Both the position numbers and the translations under genes were made by a program. The notes beneath the pieces are model-generated. The model made no database searches, was not told the origin of the DNA, and saw nothing but the letters and a program-made list of their open reading frames with translations. Positions 19,103 to 27,969 of a stretch of DNA of 64,000 nt are shown here, piece after piece. Numbering within the stretch: the first letter of the stretch is position 1; the number at the start of each line of letters is the position of its first letter. Source of the stretch: Cytophagaceae bacterium (GTDB lineage Bacteria; Bacteroidota; Bacteroidia; Cytophagales; Spirosomataceae); the NCBI GenBank assembly GCA_017984215.1, contig JAGOAA010000001.1, forward strand, positions 62,001 through 126,000, in the 5' to 3' direction.

Positions 19103-19864
19103 ATGAGCCAAATTAATAGCCTAAGAGAACAAATTAAACCGTACCAACAAGCGCTTTACGAGCATTCAATTAATTCATTCATTAAATCACAATCGGATTT
19201 GGCCCTATTTATGCAGCATCATGTGTTTGCTGTTTGGGATTTTATGTCGCTTGTAAAAAAGTTGCAAGCTGAATTGACCTGTGTTTCACAGCCTTGGGTT
19301 CCTAAAGGCTCAGCCGAGGTACGATTCTTAATTAATGAGATTGTATTGGGAGAAGAATCTGATGTTGATCAACATGGCGTTATAATAAGTCATTTTGAAC
19401 TGTATTTACGGGCTATGAAAGAGCTTTCGATTGAGGCCTCTCCTATCTTAGGTGAATTTTTGCAGGCTACATTCATCGAAGAAATACTACAAAAAGTAGC
19501 TGCATCATCAGTAGCCCCATCGATTAAACAATTTTTGACATTTACATTTGAGTCTATTAAAAATCGGCCAATTGAAGAGATTGCCGCAATTTTTACTTTT
19601 GGTCGGGAGGATTTAATTCCGGGCATGTTTCAATTGATCGTTGATCAATTAAAGCAAGATGCTCCCAATCAAGTTGAAACTTTAGTTTACTATTTAGAGC
19701 GTCACATTGAAGTTGATGGAGATCATCACAGTCAATTAGCTTATCAAATGATGGAGGAATTATGTGGAACTGATGCAGATAAATGGCAGAGGGCTACAAA
19801 TGCGGCTATTGAATCTTTACAAGTACGTAAAGTATTGTGGGATGGGATTGTAACGATGAGGTAA
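19103..19864 (+). CDS. DUF3050 family protein (heme-oxygenase-like fold)
   Basis: A 253-residue helical protein of DUF3050. Signatures are ALYEHSINSFIKSQSDLALFMQHHVFAVWDFMSL near the N-terminus, LINEIVLGEESD, and HIEVDGDHHSQLA in the C-terminal half. The histidine and acidic residues (H in MQHHVFAVWD, E and D in HIEVDGDHH) could bind a metal or heme; the family has no settled function that I know of. It starts 1 base after the XdhC-like gene. Its stop codon TAA is part of a heptamer repeat that continues downstream. Confidence 0.85.
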   Translation: MSQINSLREQIKPYQQALYEHSINSFIKSQSDLALFMQHHVFAVWDFMSLVKKLQAELTCVSQPWVPKGSAEVRFLINEIVLGEESDVDQHGVIISHFELYLRAMKELSIEASPILGEFLQATFIEEILQKVAASSVAPSIKQFLTFTFESIKNRPIEEIAAIFTFGREDLIPGMFQLIVDQLKQDAPNQVETLVYYLERHIEVDGDHHSQLAYQMMEELCGTDADKWQRATNAAIESLQVRKVLWDGIVTMR

Positions 19865-19888
19865 GAGGTAAGAGTGAAGAGGTAAGAA
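19861..19888 (+). repeat. Short heptamer array (GTAAGAG family) over the DUF3050 stop codon
   Basis: Four in-phase 7-bp units: GTAAGAG, GTAAGAG, TGAAGAG, GTAAGAA. The TAA of the first unit is the stop codon of the upstream gene. The same unit occurs about 14 times, in the same sense relative to its gene, after the UxaA-family gene at 40370. Confidence 0.85.
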
Positions 19889-19921
19889 TTACTAATTGAG
19901 ACATTATTTTTGGCGCATAAA

Positions 19922-19951
19922 AAAAGCCCGATCTGTTTAGGTCGGGCTTTT
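19922..19951. terminator. Bidirectional terminator between DUF3050 gene and dnaK
   Basis: A 10-bp stem (AAAAGCCCGA / TCGGGCTTTT, 19922-19931 with 19942-19951) with a 10-base loop, flanked by A and T runs, serves both convergent genes. Confidence 0.88.
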
Positions 19952-19966
19952 AATTTTATGAGGTTA

Positions 19967-21853
19967 TTATTTTACTTCTTCGAATGCGACATCTTCTGCC
20001 CCACCGTCTGATGCTGAATCTGAGGGTTGTGCACCTTCACCACCTTCTGTAGCGCCTGCAGCGTACATTTCTTGGGAAGCAGCTGTCCAAGCAGCGTTCA
20101 ATTTCTCGAGTCCAGTATCGATTGCTGCTAAATCTTGTGAAGCATGTGCAGCTTTCAATTCAGTTAGTGCTTCTTCGATTGCTGTTTTATTACCTTCTGA
20201 TAATTTCTCGCCATATTCTTTTAATTGCTTATCAGATTGGAAAATTAAAGCATCAGCTTGGTTGATTTTCTCAACGCGCTCTTTTTCTAATTTATCAGAT
20301 GCTTCATTAGCTTTCGCTTCATTACGCATTTTCTCGATATCCTCATCAGTTAAGCCACTCGAAGCTTCGATGCGAATTTTTTGCTCTTTACCAGTGCCTT
20401 TATCTTTCGCAGAAACGTTCAAGATACCATTCGCATCAATGTCAAACGTAACTTCGATTTGAGGTACACCACGTTGTGCTGGTGGTAAACCATCTAAGTG
20501 GAAGCGACCTAATGAACGGTTATCTTTCGCCATCGGGCGCTCACCTTGAAGTACGTTAAGTTCTACTGATGGTTGGTTGTCCGCCGCTGTTGAGAAGGTT
20601 TCAGACTTTTTCGTAGGAATTGTTGTATTCGCCTCGATTAATTTGGTAAATACACCACCCATCGTCTCGATACCTAATGACAAAGGTGTTACGTCTAACA
20701 ATAGAACATCTTTCACCTCTCCTGTTAATACTCCTCCTTGAATCGCCGCACCTATCGCAACAACCTCATCTGGATTAACTCCTTTAGAAGGCTTCTTGCC
20801 AAAGAATTTCTCAACTTCTTCTTGAATACGTGGAATACGTGTTGATCCACCTACTAAGATTACCTCATCGATATCTGCATTTGTGTAACCTGCATTTTTC
20901 ATTGCACGTTTACAAGGCTCCAAGGTACGTTGGATAAGGCTGTCTGCTAATTGCTCAAACTTTGCACGTGATAATGAACGAACTAAGTGTTTTGGAATAC
21001 CGTCAACAGGCATGATGTATGGCAAGTTGATTTCAGTCGATGCTCCAGAGCTCAATTCAATTTTTGCTTTCTCTGCAGCTTCTTTCAATCGTTGTAAAGC
21101 CATTGGATCTTTACGCAAATCGATATTCTCATCTGCAATAAATTCCTCGGCCAACCAGTTGATGATTACTTGGTCAAAGTCATCTCCTCCTAAGTGTGTG
21201 TCACCATCAGTTGATTTTACTTCAAATACACCATCGCCTAATTCAAGTACAGATACGTCAAACGTACCACCACCTAAATCGAATACGGCAATTTTCATGT
21301 CTTTACCACCCTTATCTACACCATAAGCTAATGCTGCTGCCGTAGGTTCGTTGATGATACGCTTAACTTCTAAACCTGCAATTTGTCCAGCTTCTTTCGT
21401 TGCCTGACGTTCAGCATCATTAAAATAAGCGGGAACCGTGATAACGGCTTCTGTTACTGTTTGGCCGATATAATCTTCAGCCGTTTGCTTCATTTTTGTT
21501 AAAATCTGCGCTGAGATTTCTTGAGGCGTATATAAACGATCACCGATACGTACACGAGGTGTATCGTTATTTCCTTGTTCTACTTGATACGAAATAGTCT
21601 TCAATTCTGAACTTACTTCAGAATACTTTTTCCCCATAAAACGCTTTACAGATGAAATCGTGTTTTGAGGATTTGTAATGGCTTGTCTTTTGGCAGGATC
21701 TCCCACTTTACGCTCGCCATTTTCCAAAAATGCTACAATGGATGGAGTCGTTCTTCTTCCTTCTGAGTTAGCGATAACAACCGCCTCATTTCCTTCCATA
21801 ACCGCCACACATGAGTTGGTGGTACCTAAGTCAATTCCAATAATTTTTCCCAT
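19967..21853 (-). CDS. dnaK: Chaperone DnaK (Hsp70)
   Basis: ATP-dependent chaperone; 628 residues. The N-terminal ATPase domain begins [17 protein letters not shown] and contains [33 protein letters not shown] and [12 protein letters not shown]. The linker [15 protein letters not shown] leads into the substrate-binding domain with [10 protein letters not shown]. The C-terminus ends in the acidic EDVAFEEVK typical of Bacteroidota DnaK. grpE and dnaJ are not adjacent. No CIRCE element is seen; a short palindrome lies upstream. Confidence 0.99.
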   Translation of the reverse strand: MGKIIGIDLGTTNSCVAVMEGNEAVVIANSEGRRTTPSIVAFLENGERKVGDPAKRQAITNPQNTISSVKRFMGKKYSEVSSELKTISYQVEQGNNDTPRVRIGDRLYTPQEISAQILTKMKQTAEDYIGQTVTEAVITVPAYFNDAERQATKEAGQIAGLEVKRIINEPTAAALAYGVDKGGKDMKIAVFDLGGGTFDVSVLELGDGVFEVKSTDGDTHLGGDDFDQVIINWLAEEFIADENIDLRKDPMALQRLKEAAEKAKIELSSGASTEINLPYIMPVDGIPKHLVRSLSRAKFEQLADSLIQRTLEPCKRAMKNAGYTNADIDEVILVGGSTRIPRIQEEVEKFFGKKPSKGVNPDEVVAIGAAIQGGVLTGEVKDVLLLDVTPLSLGIETMGGVFTKLIEANTTIPTKKSETFSTAADNQPSVELNVLQGERPMAKDNRSLGRFHLDGLPPAQRGVPQIEVTFDIDANGILNVSAKDKGTGKEQKIRIEASSGLTDEDIEKMRNEAKANEASDKLEKERVEKINQADALIFQSDKQLKEYGEKLSEGNKTAIEEALTELKAAHASQDLAAIDTGLEKLNAAWTAASQEMYAAGATEGGEGAQPSDSASDGGAEDVAFEEVK

Positions 21854-22011
21854 GATATTTTTAATTATTTTTTCTCCCTTTTCTACAAGGATAGTGCCAT
21901 ACGTTAACCAACTGTCAGTTTATGACATATTGTCACTTTTAAATATAATTCGATTAATTTCGTCAGGAAATAGGGCTTTGATGTATCTTTACGATTCTAA
22001 AAGCGAACAAA
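21854..22011. promoter_or_regulatory. Divergent control region dnaK / desaturase with a TGACA-TGTCA palindrome
   Basis: TGACATATTGTCA (21923-21935) is a 5-bp inverted repeat around TAT, with a further TGTCA at 21913-21917. It lies about 70 bases upstream of dnaK and is a candidate operator. For the desaturase, TATCTTTA (21984-21991) is a near match to the -7 element, with TTTCG about 21 bases upstream. Towards dnaK, a TATCCTTG-like element is seen on the minus strand about 30-40 bases before the start. Confidence 0.4.
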
Positions 22012-23007
22012 ATGTCAACAGCATCTGATTTTACTTGGGTAGAAGGTTCAGAACCTCATCGCCAACGTACGCGCGAAATCATTAAGAAACATCCTGAAGT
22101 CAAAAAACTGATTGGTAAGAACCCAATGACTTTTTTGTGGATTGTGGTCTGTGTAGGTATGCAAATCTCGATTGCATATTTTTTAAAAGATGCTTCTTGG
22201 GCTTGGATTGTTGGGGCAGCTTGGTTGGTCGGAGCATTTCCAACGCATACTTTATTTGTCTGTATTCATGAATCCGCGCACAACTTGATTTTCAAAAAGA
22301 ATTGGATGAACGTAGCAGCTGGAATTATTGCTAATTTCCCTTCTTTGGCCCCCACTGCCATATCATTTAAAAACTACCACCTAAAGCATCATGCTTTTCA
22401 AGGGGTACATGAATTGGATGCCGATTTGCCCGATTATTGGGAAGCCAAATTGATTAATAATTACTTTATCGGGAAGGTTCTTTGGTTAATGCTTTATCCC
22501 TTCTTTCAAGGTTTCCGTACGATTCGTTGTATTGAGTTAGCTGTTTTTGATCGTGGTGTAATCATGAACATCATCGCGCAGTTGGCTTTTGATTGTGCCA
22601 TTGTATATTTCTGGGGCTGGCCTGCACTTGCCTACCTGGGTTTAAGTTTCTTATTTTCCGTGGGTTTACATCCACTCGGAGCTCGATGGATTCAAGAGCA
22701 CTATTTAGTATTAGATAAGAATCAGGAGACATATAGTTATTATGGCCCTTTGAATGGTGTCAACATGAATGTTGGTTATCACAATGAACACCACGATATG
22801 CCTTCAGTTCCTTGGAATAATCTACCCAAATTAAAATCGGCGGCTCCTGAGTTTTACGATAATTTGAAATACCATACTTCTTTTGTGAAGCTTCTATTTA
22901 CTTTTATCTTCTCACAAGAAATTGGTTTATATTCCCGAATTGCTCGGAAGGAACGTGCAGGTGTTCCTTTAAATGATCGGTCAACACCTGATATCGATAT
23001 GGTCTAA
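22012..23007 (+). CDS. Fatty acid/sphingolipid desaturase, DES1 (sphingolipid delta-4) type
   Basis: Membrane di-iron desaturase of 331 residues. The three histidine boxes are HESAH at 86-90, HLKHH at 123-127 and HNEHH at 257-261. From memory the layout tracks eukaryotic DES1: an N-terminal FTWVEGSEPHRQRTREI block, SFKNYHLKHH, QEHYLVLDKNQETYSYYGPLN and NVGYHNEHHD. Hydrophobic spans are at about 40-57, 63-85, 100-116 and 186-220. A ceramide or dihydrosphingolipid substrate is therefore plausible, and many Bacteroidota make sphingolipids, but no serine palmitoyltransferase gene lies in this window. A free or phospholipid acyl substrate remains possible. Confidence 0.85.
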   Translation: MSTASDFTWVEGSEPHRQRTREIIKKHPEVKKLIGKNPMTFLWIVVCVGMQISIAYFLKDASWAWIVGAAWLVGAFPTHTLFVCIHESAHNLIFKKNWMNVAAGIIANFPSLAPTAISFKNYHLKHHAFQGVHELDADLPDYWEAKLINNYFIGKVLWLMLYPFFQGFRTIRCIELAVFDRGVIMNIIAQLAFDCAIVYFWGWPALAYLGLSFLFSVGLHPLGARWIQEHYLVLDKNQETYSYYGPLNGVNMNVGYHNEHHDMPSVPWNNLPKLKSAAPEFYDNLKYHTSFVKLLFTFIFSQEIGLYSRIARKERAGVPLNDRSTPDIDMV

Positions 23008-23010
23008 TAA

Positions 23011-23040
23011 AAAAGGTCAGCTGCGAGGCTGACCTTTTTT
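23011..23040. terminator. Bidirectional terminator between desaturase and GH65 genes
   Basis: An 11-bp stem (AAAAGGTCAGC / GCTGACCTTTT, 23011-23021 with 23028-23038), a 6-base loop and flanking A and T runs, between convergent genes. Confidence 0.9.
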
Positions 23041-23042
23041 GT

Positions 23043-25343
23043 TTAGATAGCTTGTTTGCTATTTGCAACTATTGTGTAAGGATTCCCTTTGACTTTCAGC
23101 GTTATCGCCGTATCTGATAGGTTATCTATTTCGATTCCTTGTTTATGGATCTTGATGGCCAATTGGTTTGATCGAAAATTGATTTTGAACGCATATTCGT
23201 CCCATTGTTTTGGTAAGAATGGTTCAAAATTCAATTGGTGATTTTGAATAGTCATTCCACCAAAGCCTTTGACAATCGACATCCAAGTTCCTGCCATACT
23301 GGTAATGTGGCAGCCGTCTTCCGTATCATTGTTATAATCATCAAGATCTAAACGCGCAGCACGTGTATAGAATTCATAAGACTTATCTTCTTTACCTAAT
23401 TTTGCCGCTAAGATGTTGTGAACGCATGGGCTCAAGGATGACTCATGAACTGTTAATGGTTCATAGAAGTCATAGTTCCGTTCGATTTCCTCTTTCGTAA
23501 AGTCATTTTCAAAGAAATACATGCCTTGTAAGACATCCGCTTGTTTTATGTAGCATGAACGTAAAATACGATCCCATGACCAGTTTTGATTGATAGGTCT
23601 TTGGCCAGCCGGAATAGAATCTACGGGAGCAATTACTTTATCCAAAAATCCATCTTGTTGGAGATATATGCCACGTTTTTCATCACGTGGGAAATACATG
23701 TTTTGAATGATGTGATTGAATTGTTCAATTTCACTCGCTGCAAAATTGGTAATATCTAATTTTGCTTTCGCTTCACTTGGATAATTTGCTTGGATCTCAT
23801 TCAAGACCTCTAGCGTATATTTCAAACACCAAACAGCAAAGTAATTTGTATAAAAATTGTTGTTGACGTTGTTCTCATATTCATTAGGACCCGTTACTCC
23901 CAACATAACATATTTCTGCAGGTTCTCCGACCAGTTGACGCGTTGAGCCCAGAAACGAGAAATACCAATTAATACTTCCCAACCATAATCAACAAGATGT
24001 TTGCGGTCATTGGTATAATCAACATAATCTTTGATAGCATACGCTATAGCACCATTCCGATGAATTTCTTCAAAAGTAATTTCCCACTCGTTGTGGCACT
24101 CCTCTCCGTTCATTGTAACCATCGGATATAAGGCTGCTCCTTGGTTAAAGCCAAGTTTACCTGCATTTTCAATGGCGCGATCAAGTTGTTTCCAACGGTA
24201 TATCAACAGATTTTTTGAAACCTCTTGTGGGGCTGTCGATAAATAGAAAGGAATACAATAGGCTTCGGTATCCCAATAAGTAGAGCCACCGTATTTTTCA
24301 CCGGTAAATCCTTTGGGGCCGATGTTCAAGCGATCGTCAGCTCCTGTATAGGTTTGATTCAATTGAAATATATTGAAACGAATACCTTGTTGGGCTGAAA
24401 CATCTCCCTTAATTACAATATCATTAATTGCCCACTTGGATGCCCATGCAGCAGCTTGCTCAGCCAGCATTTGATCAAAACCCTTTTGACTTATCTTCGC
24501 TAAGTAGTTTTGAGCACGTGTGAGTAATTCTTTTGACGGATGATTTTCAGAGCTCAAGTTGACAGCGTACTTGAAGATTGTTAGTGTATCTCCTTCATTT
24601 ACAGCGATTTGATAGTTCAATTCGCTGTATTTTTCGCTTGTTTTTGTTTGACATGCAAGCTGTTGAGCTTGTCCATTTACCTGTAATTGAATTTGTTGGC
24701 CTGTAACAACCTCAAATCCCGTTTTCTTAGTTTTGGACCATACATATGAAGTGTTTTCAGATGCACCCACTTGGACTTCATCCCAAAACTTTTCGTCGTA
24801 ATTGGAATCTTTGTTTTTTATATCGCCATCAATGTAGGCTTTTACTTGAATCGTGTCTGAAAAGTTTAATGCTTTAATGCTGTATGAAATTACACCAGAT
24901 TCATCATCTGCCATGCTATTCAATCGAATCGATTTAATTTCAAGGGATTTGCCCGATTTTAAGGAGATGGTACAGGTACGAAGGATGTATCCGTCCTTCA
25001 TATTTAATTCCCGATAAAATGCATGAATTGTGCTTTGGTTTAAGTCAATGATTTCATCACCTATTTTTATTTCTAAGCCATTCCAATTCGCTGCATTTAA
25101 TACTTTAGCAAAATATTCTGGATAGCCGTTTTTCCACCAACCTACGCGGGTTTTGTCTGGATAATAAACGCCAGCAACATAATTTCCTTGTAATGTTTTT
25201 CCCGTATATGTTTCTTCAAATGAGCCCCTTTGCCCCATCCGTCCATTTCCCAAGGAAAATATGGATTCTGTTATTTCATTAAACTCAGGATGGAATTGAT
25301 CTTCGATGATTTTCCATTCGTCTAATTTTAAGTATTGTTTCAT
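23043..25343 (-). CDS. GH65 glycoside phosphorylase, probably maltose phosphorylase
   Basis: Cytosolic inverting phosphorylase, likely converting maltose plus phosphate to beta-glucose-1-phosphate and glucose. The 766 residues match the family. The N-terminal beta-sandwich covers about 1-270 and the (alpha/alpha)6 barrel about 320-690, with the substrate loop GGSTYWDTEAY at 352-362. The catalytic acid is E488 in GVTGPNEYENNVNNN. A neighbouring beta-phosphoglucomutase that uses its product favours maltose, though kojibiose or trehalose phosphorylase cannot be excluded by eye. It has its own candidate promoter in the 80-base gap after pgmB. Confidence 0.88.
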   Translation of the reverse strand: MKQYLKLDEWKIIEDQFHPEFNEITESIFSLGNGRMGQRGSFEETYTGKTLQGNYVAGVYYPDKTRVGWWKNGYPEYFAKVLNAANWNGLEIKIGDEIIDLNQSTIHAFYRELNMKDGYILRTCTISLKSGKSLEIKSIRLNSMADDESGVISYSIKALNFSDTIQVKAYIDGDIKNKDSNYDEKFWDEVQVGASENTSYVWSKTKKTGFEVVTGQQIQLQVNGQAQQLACQTKTSEKYSELNYQIAVNEGDTLTIFKYAVNLSSENHPSKELLTRAQNYLAKISQKGFDQMLAEQAAAWASKWAINDIVIKGDVSAQQGIRFNIFQLNQTYTGADDRLNIGPKGFTGEKYGGSTYWDTEAYCIPFYLSTAPQEVSKNLLIYRWKQLDRAIENAGKLGFNQGAALYPMVTMNGEECHNEWEITFEEIHRNGAIAYAIKDYVDYTNDRKHLVDYGWEVLIGISRFWAQRVNWSENLQKYVMLGVTGPNEYENNVNNNFYTNYFAVWCLKYTLEVLNEIQANYPSEAKAKLDITNFAASEIEQFNHIIQNMYFPRDEKRGIYLQQDGFLDKVIAPVDSIPAGQRPINQNWSWDRILRSCYIKQADVLQGMYFFENDFTKEEIERNYDFYEPLTVHESSLSPCVHNILAAKLGKEDKSYEFYTRAARLDLDDYNNDTEDGCHITSMAGTWMSIVKGFGGMTIQNHQLNFEPFLPKQWDEYAFKINFRSNQLAIKIHKQGIEIDNLSDTAITLKVKGNPYTIVANSKQAI

Positions 25344-25370
25344 GGGGCTATTAGGTAATTTTTTGAATCA

Positions 25371-25404
25371 ATTACAAAAATATGATTTTGTCTCTTTTTG
25401 TAAT
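25371..25404 (-). promoter_or_regulatory. Inverted repeat over the promoter of the GH65 gene
   Basis: A 10-bp perfect inverted repeat (ATTACAAAAA / TTTTTGTAAT, 25371-25380 with 25395-25404) contains a TATTTTTG -7 element on the minus strand (complement of 25375-25382). It lies about 30 bases upstream of the GH65 ATG. The overlap fits an operator, but the hairpin could also be a weak terminator of pgmB. Confidence 0.45.
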
Positions 25405-25423
25405 TTCTGTGCTACGCTGTTTC

Positions 25424-26071
25424 TTAAAATTGTAATAATTCAGCTGCTTTTACTCCTATGAAATTTGGAATGATTTTATCTGCCAAAAATAGGGTTTCAG
25501 ACTCTCCTATTCCGATTGCCTTCATGTTTCCTGCCTTAGCTGCCTCAACTCCTGCTTGTGCATCTTCAAAAACGATACAAGCTTCAGGCGCTATTCCTAA
25601 ACCTTCTGCTCCTTTAAGGAATACTTCTGGGTCGGGTTTGCTTTTGCTTACTTTGTTGCCATCGATAATTAAATCGAACCACGTTGTTAGTCCTGTTTTA
25701 TCTAAGATGATTTCTGCATTTTTGCTTGCCGATCCTAAAGCAATTTTATAGCCTAAAGCCTTTATTTGTTCTAAAAATGCTAAAACGCCTGGTAAAATCT
25801 CACTTGGATTCATGTTGGAGATTAAGCGTAGATAATCTTCGTTTTTTTCAATTAGCCAAAGTGATTTTTCTTCCTGCGTGGCAGTATAATTGGCCCAATC
25901 TAAAATCTTATTTAGTGATTCTACGCGAGAAACCCCTTTTAGTTGCTCGTTTTGTTCCTCTGTTAATTCATAGCCTAATTGCTTTCCCAAATTTTTCCAC
26001 GCTTGAAAGTGATAAATCGCTGTATCAACGAGAACTCCGTCTAGATCAAAGAGGCATGCCTTGTATATCAT
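25424..26071 (-). CDS. pgmB: Beta-phosphoglucomutase
   Basis: HAD-superfamily mutase turning beta-glucose-1-phosphate into glucose-6-phosphate. The 215 residues include the HAD motif with nucleophile D9 and acid/base D11 (CLFDLDGVLVDTA). The hinge/cap motif LKGVSRVESLN is near 44-54. Motif II lies in ALGSASKNAE, and motif IV in VFEDAQAGVEAAKAG. The cap and specificity loop are those of PgmB rather than a phosphatase. The pairing with the GH65 phosphorylase is the usual maltose/trehalose phosphorolysis arrangement. Confidence 0.95.
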   Translation of the reverse strand: MIYKACLFDLDGVLVDTAIYHFQAWKNLGKQLGYELTEEQNEQLKGVSRVESLNKILDWANYTATQEEKSLWLIEKNEDYLRLISNMNPSEILPGVLAFLEQIKALGYKIALGSASKNAEIILDKTGLTTWFDLIIDGNKVSKSKPDPEVFLKGAEGLGIAPEACIVFEDAQAGVEAAKAGNMKAIGIGESETLFLADKIIPNFIGVKAAELLQF

Positions 26072-26178
26072 TTGTTTTAAAATTTAGCTTTTTCTATATA
26101 AATTGAAGTATCAAAATTATTACATTTACAGCTGCCAAGAAAGCCTTTTTTGCTGTGCTATGGTGTTTATTTTAATAT
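26072..26178. promoter_or_regulatory. Divergent promoter region pgmB / alpha-amylase
   Basis: TAATTTTG on the minus strand (complement of 26112-26119) is a full -7 match for pgmB with a leader of about 35-40 bases. TACATTTA (26121-26128) is a one-mismatch -7 element for the amylase, with a leader of about 45 bases. The two overlap almost back-to-back, so a single bound regulator could affect both. No regulator gene is nearby. Confidence 0.4.
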
Positions 26179-27966
26179 ATGCGCAAATTATCTTCTATTG
26201 TAATTGCTGTACTAACACTCCTTCGTGTTACCACGCCTTTGTATTCCCAATCGCCTATGTCTGTTAAAGCCACTTCAGAAAAATTCGTTGTTTATCAAAT
26301 GATGTTTCACCTTTGGGGGAACAAACAAACTGAATTAGTACGTAATGGTTCTTACCAAACCAATGGCGTAACCAAATTCAAAGATGTTTCTGATGTTGCA
26401 TTAAAGGCATTAAAAAATAAAGGAATTACCCATGTTTATGCAACAGGATTATTAGAGCATGCTACCATGGAAAGTTTTCCAGCTTATGGTTCGCCTATAG
26501 ATCACCCCTCTGTCGTAAAAGGACGTGCGGGTTCACCGTTTGCCATTAAAGATTATTATGATGTTAATCCCTTTTTGGCTGATGATCCAGCAAAAAGAAT
26601 GGACGAATTTAAATTGATGTTAAAGCGATTTCATGCGCAGGGATTAAAGCTTGTAATCGATTTTGTGCCTAATCACTTGGCTCGTCAATATTCATCTGAT
26701 CAAAAGCCTAAAGGAGTTATCGATTTCGGTGTCAACGATAACAAACAGGTTGCTTTTGATGTCAATAATAACTTCTATTATTTACCTGGGACCCAATTTA
26801 CAGTCCCTGAAGGAGTTCATCCACCTGTCCCTGTGAATATTCCTTACATCGAAATACCTGCCAAAGTAAGTGGGAACAATGTTTTTTCCCCTCAGCCTTC
26901 TATCAATGATTGGTTTGAAACGGTGAAATTAAATTATGGTATCGATTACCAAAATGGCAATCAAAATCATTTTGACCCTATTCCGAATACTTGGATTAAA
27001 ATGCATGAGGTGCTCTCCTATTGGACAGACTTAGGGGTTGATGGATTTCGTTGTGATATGGCCGAAATGGTACCGGTTGAGTTTTGGACTTATGCAATCG
27101 GTAAAATCAAAAAACAGAATCCTAAGATCATATTTATAGCAGAGATTTACCAACCCGACCGTTATCGCGATTATATTTTCAAGGGTGGCTTTGATTATTT
27201 ATACGATAAGGTTGGTTTATACGACGGAGTTCGTCGTTTGATGCAACAAAAACCGGAAGCCACTTGTGCCGATATTACACGTGTTTGGCAGCATGAATCG
27301 GGTGATTTTGCTAATCATATGTTACGTTTCCTTGAGAATCATGATGAACATCGCTTGAATACACCTGCATTCGCTGCGAATAATTTCTGGTCGACAATCC
27401 CAGGTATGGTTATCACCGCAGGTTTACATGATGGACCTTTAATGGTCTACATGGGACAGGAATTTGGTGAAAAAGCAAATGAGATAGAAGGATATAATGA
27501 AGCGGATGATCGTAGCTCGATGTTTGATTTTTGGCGTGTTGAGACGCACCAGCGCTGGATGAATGGTGGAAAATTTGACGGAGGAGCTTTAACGGCCGAG
27601 GAAAAACAAATAGATGCATTTTATCAGGATTTGTTTAAACGAGTGGCCAATTCTGAAGCTATTTCGAAAGGCGATTTTTTCGATTTACAATATGCTCAAT
27701 CGGCTAATTACCCTGCAAATAAGGTTTATTCCTTTTTACGCTTCACGAAAAATGAACGCTTACTCATTATGTGTAATTTTGATGCGCAACGTGCTCAGAC
27801 GATTGATATCGTAATTCCAACTTTGGCGAAGGATATGATGCAAATTTCACATGTGAATTTGCAATTGCAACATGCCTATGTACCTCCTACCATTTCAGAA
27901 AAACCTATTCTTAAAGGTAATTCGGTGCTTATACCTGCAAACAGTGCTTTATTTATTAAACTCTAA
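26179..27966 (+). CDS. Secreted alpha-amylase, GH13
   Basis: Exported starch-degrading enzyme with a signal peptide ending near LYSQS at 21-25; it lacks a lipobox. The (beta/alpha)8 barrel motifs are complete: DFVPNH at 161-166, GFRCDMAE with nucleophile D293, IAEIY with acid/base E322, and ENHDEHR with D389. A C-terminal beta domain covers about 520-595. The product maltose or short maltodextrins would feed the SLC45-like carrier and GH65 phosphorylase beside it. It ends 3 bases before the carrier gene. Confidence 0.93.
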   Translation: MRKLSSIVIAVLTLLRVTTPLYSQSPMSVKATSEKFVVYQMMFHLWGNKQTELVRNGSYQTNGVTKFKDVSDVALKALKNKGITHVYATGLLEHATMESFPAYGSPIDHPSVVKGRAGSPFAIKDYYDVNPFLADDPAKRMDEFKLMLKRFHAQGLKLVIDFVPNHLARQYSSDQKPKGVIDFGVNDNKQVAFDVNNNFYYLPGTQFTVPEGVHPPVPVNIPYIEIPAKVSGNNVFSPQPSINDWFETVKLNYGIDYQNGNQNHFDPIPNTWIKMHEVLSYWTDLGVDGFRCDMAEMVPVEFWTYAIGKIKKQNPKIIFIAEIYQPDRYRDYIFKGGFDYLYDKVGLYDGVRRLMQQKPEATCADITRVWQHESGDFANHMLRFLENHDEHRLNTPAFAANNFWSTIPGMVITAGLHDGPLMVYMGQEFGEKANEIEGYNEADDRSSMFDFWRVETHQRWMNGGKFDGGALTAEEKQIDAFYQDLFKRVANSEAISKGDFFDLQYAQSANYPANKVYSFLRFTKNERLLIMCNFDAQRAQTIDIVIPTLAKDMMQISHVNLQLQHAYVPPTISEKPILKGNSVLIPANSALFIKL

Positions 27967-27969
27967 ACC

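Noticed and set aside
21678..22028. 116-codon plus-strand open frame across the dnaK start
   Set aside because: Its first half is antisense to dnaK and its second half runs through the divergent promoter region into the desaturase start.
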